From NCBI GenBank assembly GCA_051891855.1, contig JBJFFP010000054.1:1-6609 (forward strand): a stretch of DNA of 6,609 bases, read 5' to 3'. This document shows, piece after piece, positions 5,614-6,609 of the stretch. The notes beneath the pieces are model-generated. The model did not search any database. It was given only the letters and a program-made list of their open reading frames with translations, and was not told the DNA's origin. The stretch is from SFDP01 sp051891855 (GTDB lineage: Bacteria; Bacillota; Clostridia; Lachnospirales; Lachnospiraceae). The first letter of the stretch is position 1. Each line of letters opens with the position of its first letter. The position numbers and the translations under genes are program-made.

Positions 5614-5871
5614 TTATGCATGCTCTAATGCCTTTCCTTGATTCCAAATTTCATCGGAAGATAAATCTATATCATCATTCCAACTTATTCCATAGCCGCC
5701 CACATCAACACGCACTTGCTCAAATAATCCGTTAATTGCTTCTAAGTCTTTAAATGCCGGAATTTCGGCAAACAGAGGCTTTATGTCATATTCTTTCGTT
5801 GTTCCATCTTGAAAAACAGCACTTAAAATATAATTGTCTTTCGGTGTGATGGTTTTAATTTTGTGAAACAT
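5614..5871 (-). CDS. DUF2442 family small protein
   Basis: An 85-residue protein matching DUF2442: HKIKTITPKDNYILSAVFQDG followed by YDIKPLF (28-34), a FKDL/LF centre (40-50) and the C-terminal signature GISWNDDIDLSSDEIW (61-76). The role is not established; members are often found beside DUF4160 proteins in small two-gene units that look like toxin-antitoxin or phage-type modules (known context, not proof). No DUF4160 gene is seen here. The ATG at 5871 is chosen because AAAGGAGGT lies 6 bases upstream; an ATG at 5892 would place that site inside the coding region. The space directly upstream is occupied by a transposase remnant on the other strand, so the original promoter or partner may have been lost. 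Downstream is a weak AATTATG / CATAATT inverted repeat (about 5574-5603) without a proper T-run. Confidence 0.88.
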   Translation of the reverse strand: MFHKIKTITPKDNYILSAVFQDGTTKEYDIKPLFAEIPAFKDLEAINGLFEQVRVDVGGYGISWNDDIDLSSDEIWNQGKALEHA

Positions 5872-5890
5872 AAATACACCTCCTTTCTGC

Positions 5891-6133
5891 ATGGGAAAAT
5901 CCCCCGCCCTTATTCCAACGGAGGAAGTTCTACAAACTGTTGTGTTTACCAGATATATGCTGCTTGCAATGGAGCAGCGACAAAACGAAGATCAACGCAC
6001 ATTGGGTGAATTATTCTTTTTCCTTGTAGACGAAATGGCAGATATTGCTTTCCGTCGCTCTCTTGGCATCCTAATGGATGCTTTAAAAGCAAGCCTTCAT
6101 ATGGATTCTGTCCGTCTATTTTTCGCACCTTGA
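5891..6133 (+). pseudogene. C-terminal remnant of an IS4-like DDE transposase
   Basis: An 80-codon stretch containing VVFTRYMLLAMEQRQNEDQR, then TLGELFFFLVDEMADIAF. It resembles the C-terminal part of clostridial IS4-type transposases (a pattern like FTRYxxLAxExRxxxDxRTLGxLF) as remembered from the family; no search was run. The catalytic DDE region is absent, and the frame is closed by a stop at 5864-5866, so this is a 5'-truncated scar. No ribosome binding site precedes the ATG at 5891. After the TGA at 6131-6133 the same frame stays open to a TAA near 6239 (including MDKSKIFRNEFSAQKL), which might be more of the old C-terminus behind a nonsense mutation. It lies back to back with the DUF2442 ribosome binding site. 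Confidence 0.6.
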
Positions 6134-6158
6134 CAATTTTGTATTGACCTCGTAAAAT
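6130..6158 (+). promoter_or_regulatory. Near-consensus sigma-A promoter on the plus strand
   Basis: TTGACA (6130-6135), a 17-base spacer and TAAAAT (6153-6158) match 11 of 12 consensus positions. The -35 box overlaps the TGA that closes the transposase remnant. No gene with a ribosome binding site lies downstream on this strand; transcription would run about 160 bases to the intrinsic terminator ending at 6326. Confidence 0.55.
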
Positions 6159-6164
6159 CCATGG

Positions 6165-6326
6165 ATAAATCAAAGATTTTTAGAAATGAATTTTCAGCTC
6201 AAAAATTGACACCCCGGGGGTATCAAAAAAACTTGCAATAAATTTGGGTAAAAAAAATAAACCGATTCGTGGTCAATTTATCTTTAGTAAGCACTTGCAC
6301 AGGATTCTCCTTTCCTGTGTTTTTTT
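6165..6326 (+). ncRNA. Candidate small RNA between a strong promoter and a terminator
   Basis: The roughly 162-base interval between the promoter at 6130-6158 and the terminator at 6298-6326 has no credible coding sequence. Possible long-range pairs include GATAAAT (6164-6170) with ATTTATC (near 6276-6282), and AAATTGAC (from 6203) with GTCAATTT, enclosing a CCCCGGGGG core. It does not match an RNA family I recognise. It could also be only a decayed transposon end with fortuitous promoter and terminator signals. Confidence 0.3.
6298..6326 (+). terminator. Intrinsic terminator, plus strand
   Basis: CACAGGA (6298-6304) and TCCTGTG (6313-6319) form a 7-bp stem with an 8-base loop, followed by seven T. 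The T-run is on the plus strand only; the minus strand has no T-run after the stem. No intact plus-strand gene lies upstream, so it ends either the transposase remnant transcript or the candidate small RNA. Confidence 0.8.
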
Positions 6327-6367
6327 AATTTTAGAACATATGTCTGATTACCTTTTGATTACCAAAC

Positions 6368-6396
6368 AAAAAAATCCTTGATTTCACAAGGATTTT
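6368..6396 (-). terminator. Intrinsic terminator of the tRNA-Trp gene
   Basis: AAAATCCTTG and CAAGGATTTT pair around TGAAAT, followed by seven T in all on the minus strand. It begins 4 bases after the tRNA. The stem is flanked by A on one side and T on the other, so it may also stop plus-strand transcripts. Confidence 0.88.
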
Positions 6397-6399
6397 TAG

Positions 6400-6470
6400 C
6401 AGGGGAAGAGGGATTCGAACCCCCGTGAACAGTTTTGGAGACTGTCATCCTGCCACTGGATGATTCCCCT
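6400..6470 (-). tRNA. tRNA-Trp (anticodon CCA)
   Basis: A 71-base cloverleaf including the discriminator: acceptor AGGGGAA / TTCCCCT; D stem ATCC / GGAT with loop AGTGGCA; anticodon stem ACAGT / ACTGT with loop CTCCAAA (anticodon CCA at 6438-6436); 4-base variable loop TCAC; T stem GGGGG / CCCTC with loop TTCGAAT. A1-U72 and discriminator G73 are the expected bacterial Trp identity features. CCA is not encoded (CTA follows). The A10-U25 pair at the base of the D stem and the C at position 9 are slightly unusual. It is a single-gene unit with its own promoter and terminator. Confidence 0.96.
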
Positions 6471-6502
6471 ATATGTTATGTGCCTGCACATCAACGAAAA
6501 TA

Positions 6503-6531
6503 ATTATAACATAGCCCCTTTGGATACGCAA
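6503..6531 (-). promoter_or_regulatory. Promoter of the tRNA-Trp gene
   Basis: A perfect TATAAT (-10, 6508-6503) with extended TG in front (TGTTATAAT) lies 17 bases after a weak TTGCGT (-35, 6531-6526), both on the minus strand. Transcription would start near 6496, about 26 bases before the mature tRNA 5' end. Confidence 0.8.
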
Positions 6532-6566
6532 GCACTTTTTCATAAAACTAACACAAACCGTTAAAT

Positions 6567-6598
6567 AAAAAAGTAAATTCCACCTTGAGCTGAATTTA
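6567..6598 (-). terminator. Possible weak terminator of a gene beyond the window
   Basis: TAAATTC / GAATTTA (7 bp, AT-rich) closes an 11-base loop and is followed on the minus strand by CTTTTTTATTT. It would end transcription arriving from beyond 6609. The stem is weak, so this is tentative. Confidence 0.35.
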
Positions 6599-6609
6599 GT
6601 CTTACATTC

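Noticed and set aside
5872..5892. Upstream ATG for the DUF2442 gene
   Set aside because: It would put the AAAGGAGGT ribosome binding site inside the coding region; the ATG at 5871 has ideal spacing.
5946..6173. 75-codon open frame on the minus strand
   Set aside because: It is antisense to the transposase remnant, has no ribosome binding site and no recognisable motifs.
6270..6319. Tiny minus-strand reading frame starting at a GTG next to AAAGGAG within the terminator stem
   Set aside because: It would encode about 25 residues, its start signals lie in the terminator hairpin, and there is no promoter or similarity to support it.
6193..6594. 10-bp inverted repeat TTCAGCTCAA / TTGAGCTGAA flanking the tRNA-Trp gene, considered as insertion ends or attachment sites
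   Set aside because: A 10-bp match over this distance is expected by chance in a window this size, and the flanking bases do not match.

Overview
The window looks like a chromosomal segment from a low-to-moderate GC Gram-positive bacterium of the class Clostridia, most likely a Lachnospiraceae relative. The grounds are strong AAAGGAGG-type ribosome binding sites, a T-box leader on thrS, an L20-type leader before infC, a two-domain DUF1540 protein and a gut-clostridial style ThrRS. Almost everything is on the minus strand, so the biological order runs from high to low coordinates. No species can be named from the sequence alone.

Layout in the direction of transcription: a tRNA-Trp(CCA) gene with its own promoter and terminator (6531 down to 6368); a decayed stretch with a plus-strand IS4-like transposase C-terminal remnant, a near-consensus plus-strand promoter and an intrinsic terminator that could frame a small RNA (5891-6326); a DUF2442 protein (5871-5614); a membrane chemoreceptor with an sCache-like sensor (5517-3706); a T-box leader with its promoter and terminator (3699-3385); a palindromic repeat element (3382-3227); thrS (3208-1238); a small Cys-rich DUF1540 protein (1120-806); a 24-bp tandem duplication fused to the infC promoter (822-744); an L20-type attenuator leader (about 737-602); infC with a probable AUU start (569-63); and the first four codons of rpmI (12-1).

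The lower half is a translation module. thrS and infC-rpmI each have their own promoter and attenuation device: thrS responds to uncharged tRNA-Thr through the T-box, and infC-rpmI(-rplT) responds to free ribosomal protein L20 through its leader. This keeps the familiar thrS-infC-rpmI-rplT gene order but with a DUF1540 gene inserted.

No complete new multi-gene system was seen. The most unusual items are non-coding: (1) a 146-bp element with 13-bp terminal inverted repeats and a nested 19-bp perfect palindrome, lodged between the T-box terminator and the thrS ribosome binding site; (2) a possible orphan small RNA in the transposon scar; (3) the 24-bp duplication joining the DUF1540 stop codon to the A-tracts of the infC promoter; and (4) the AUU start of infC.
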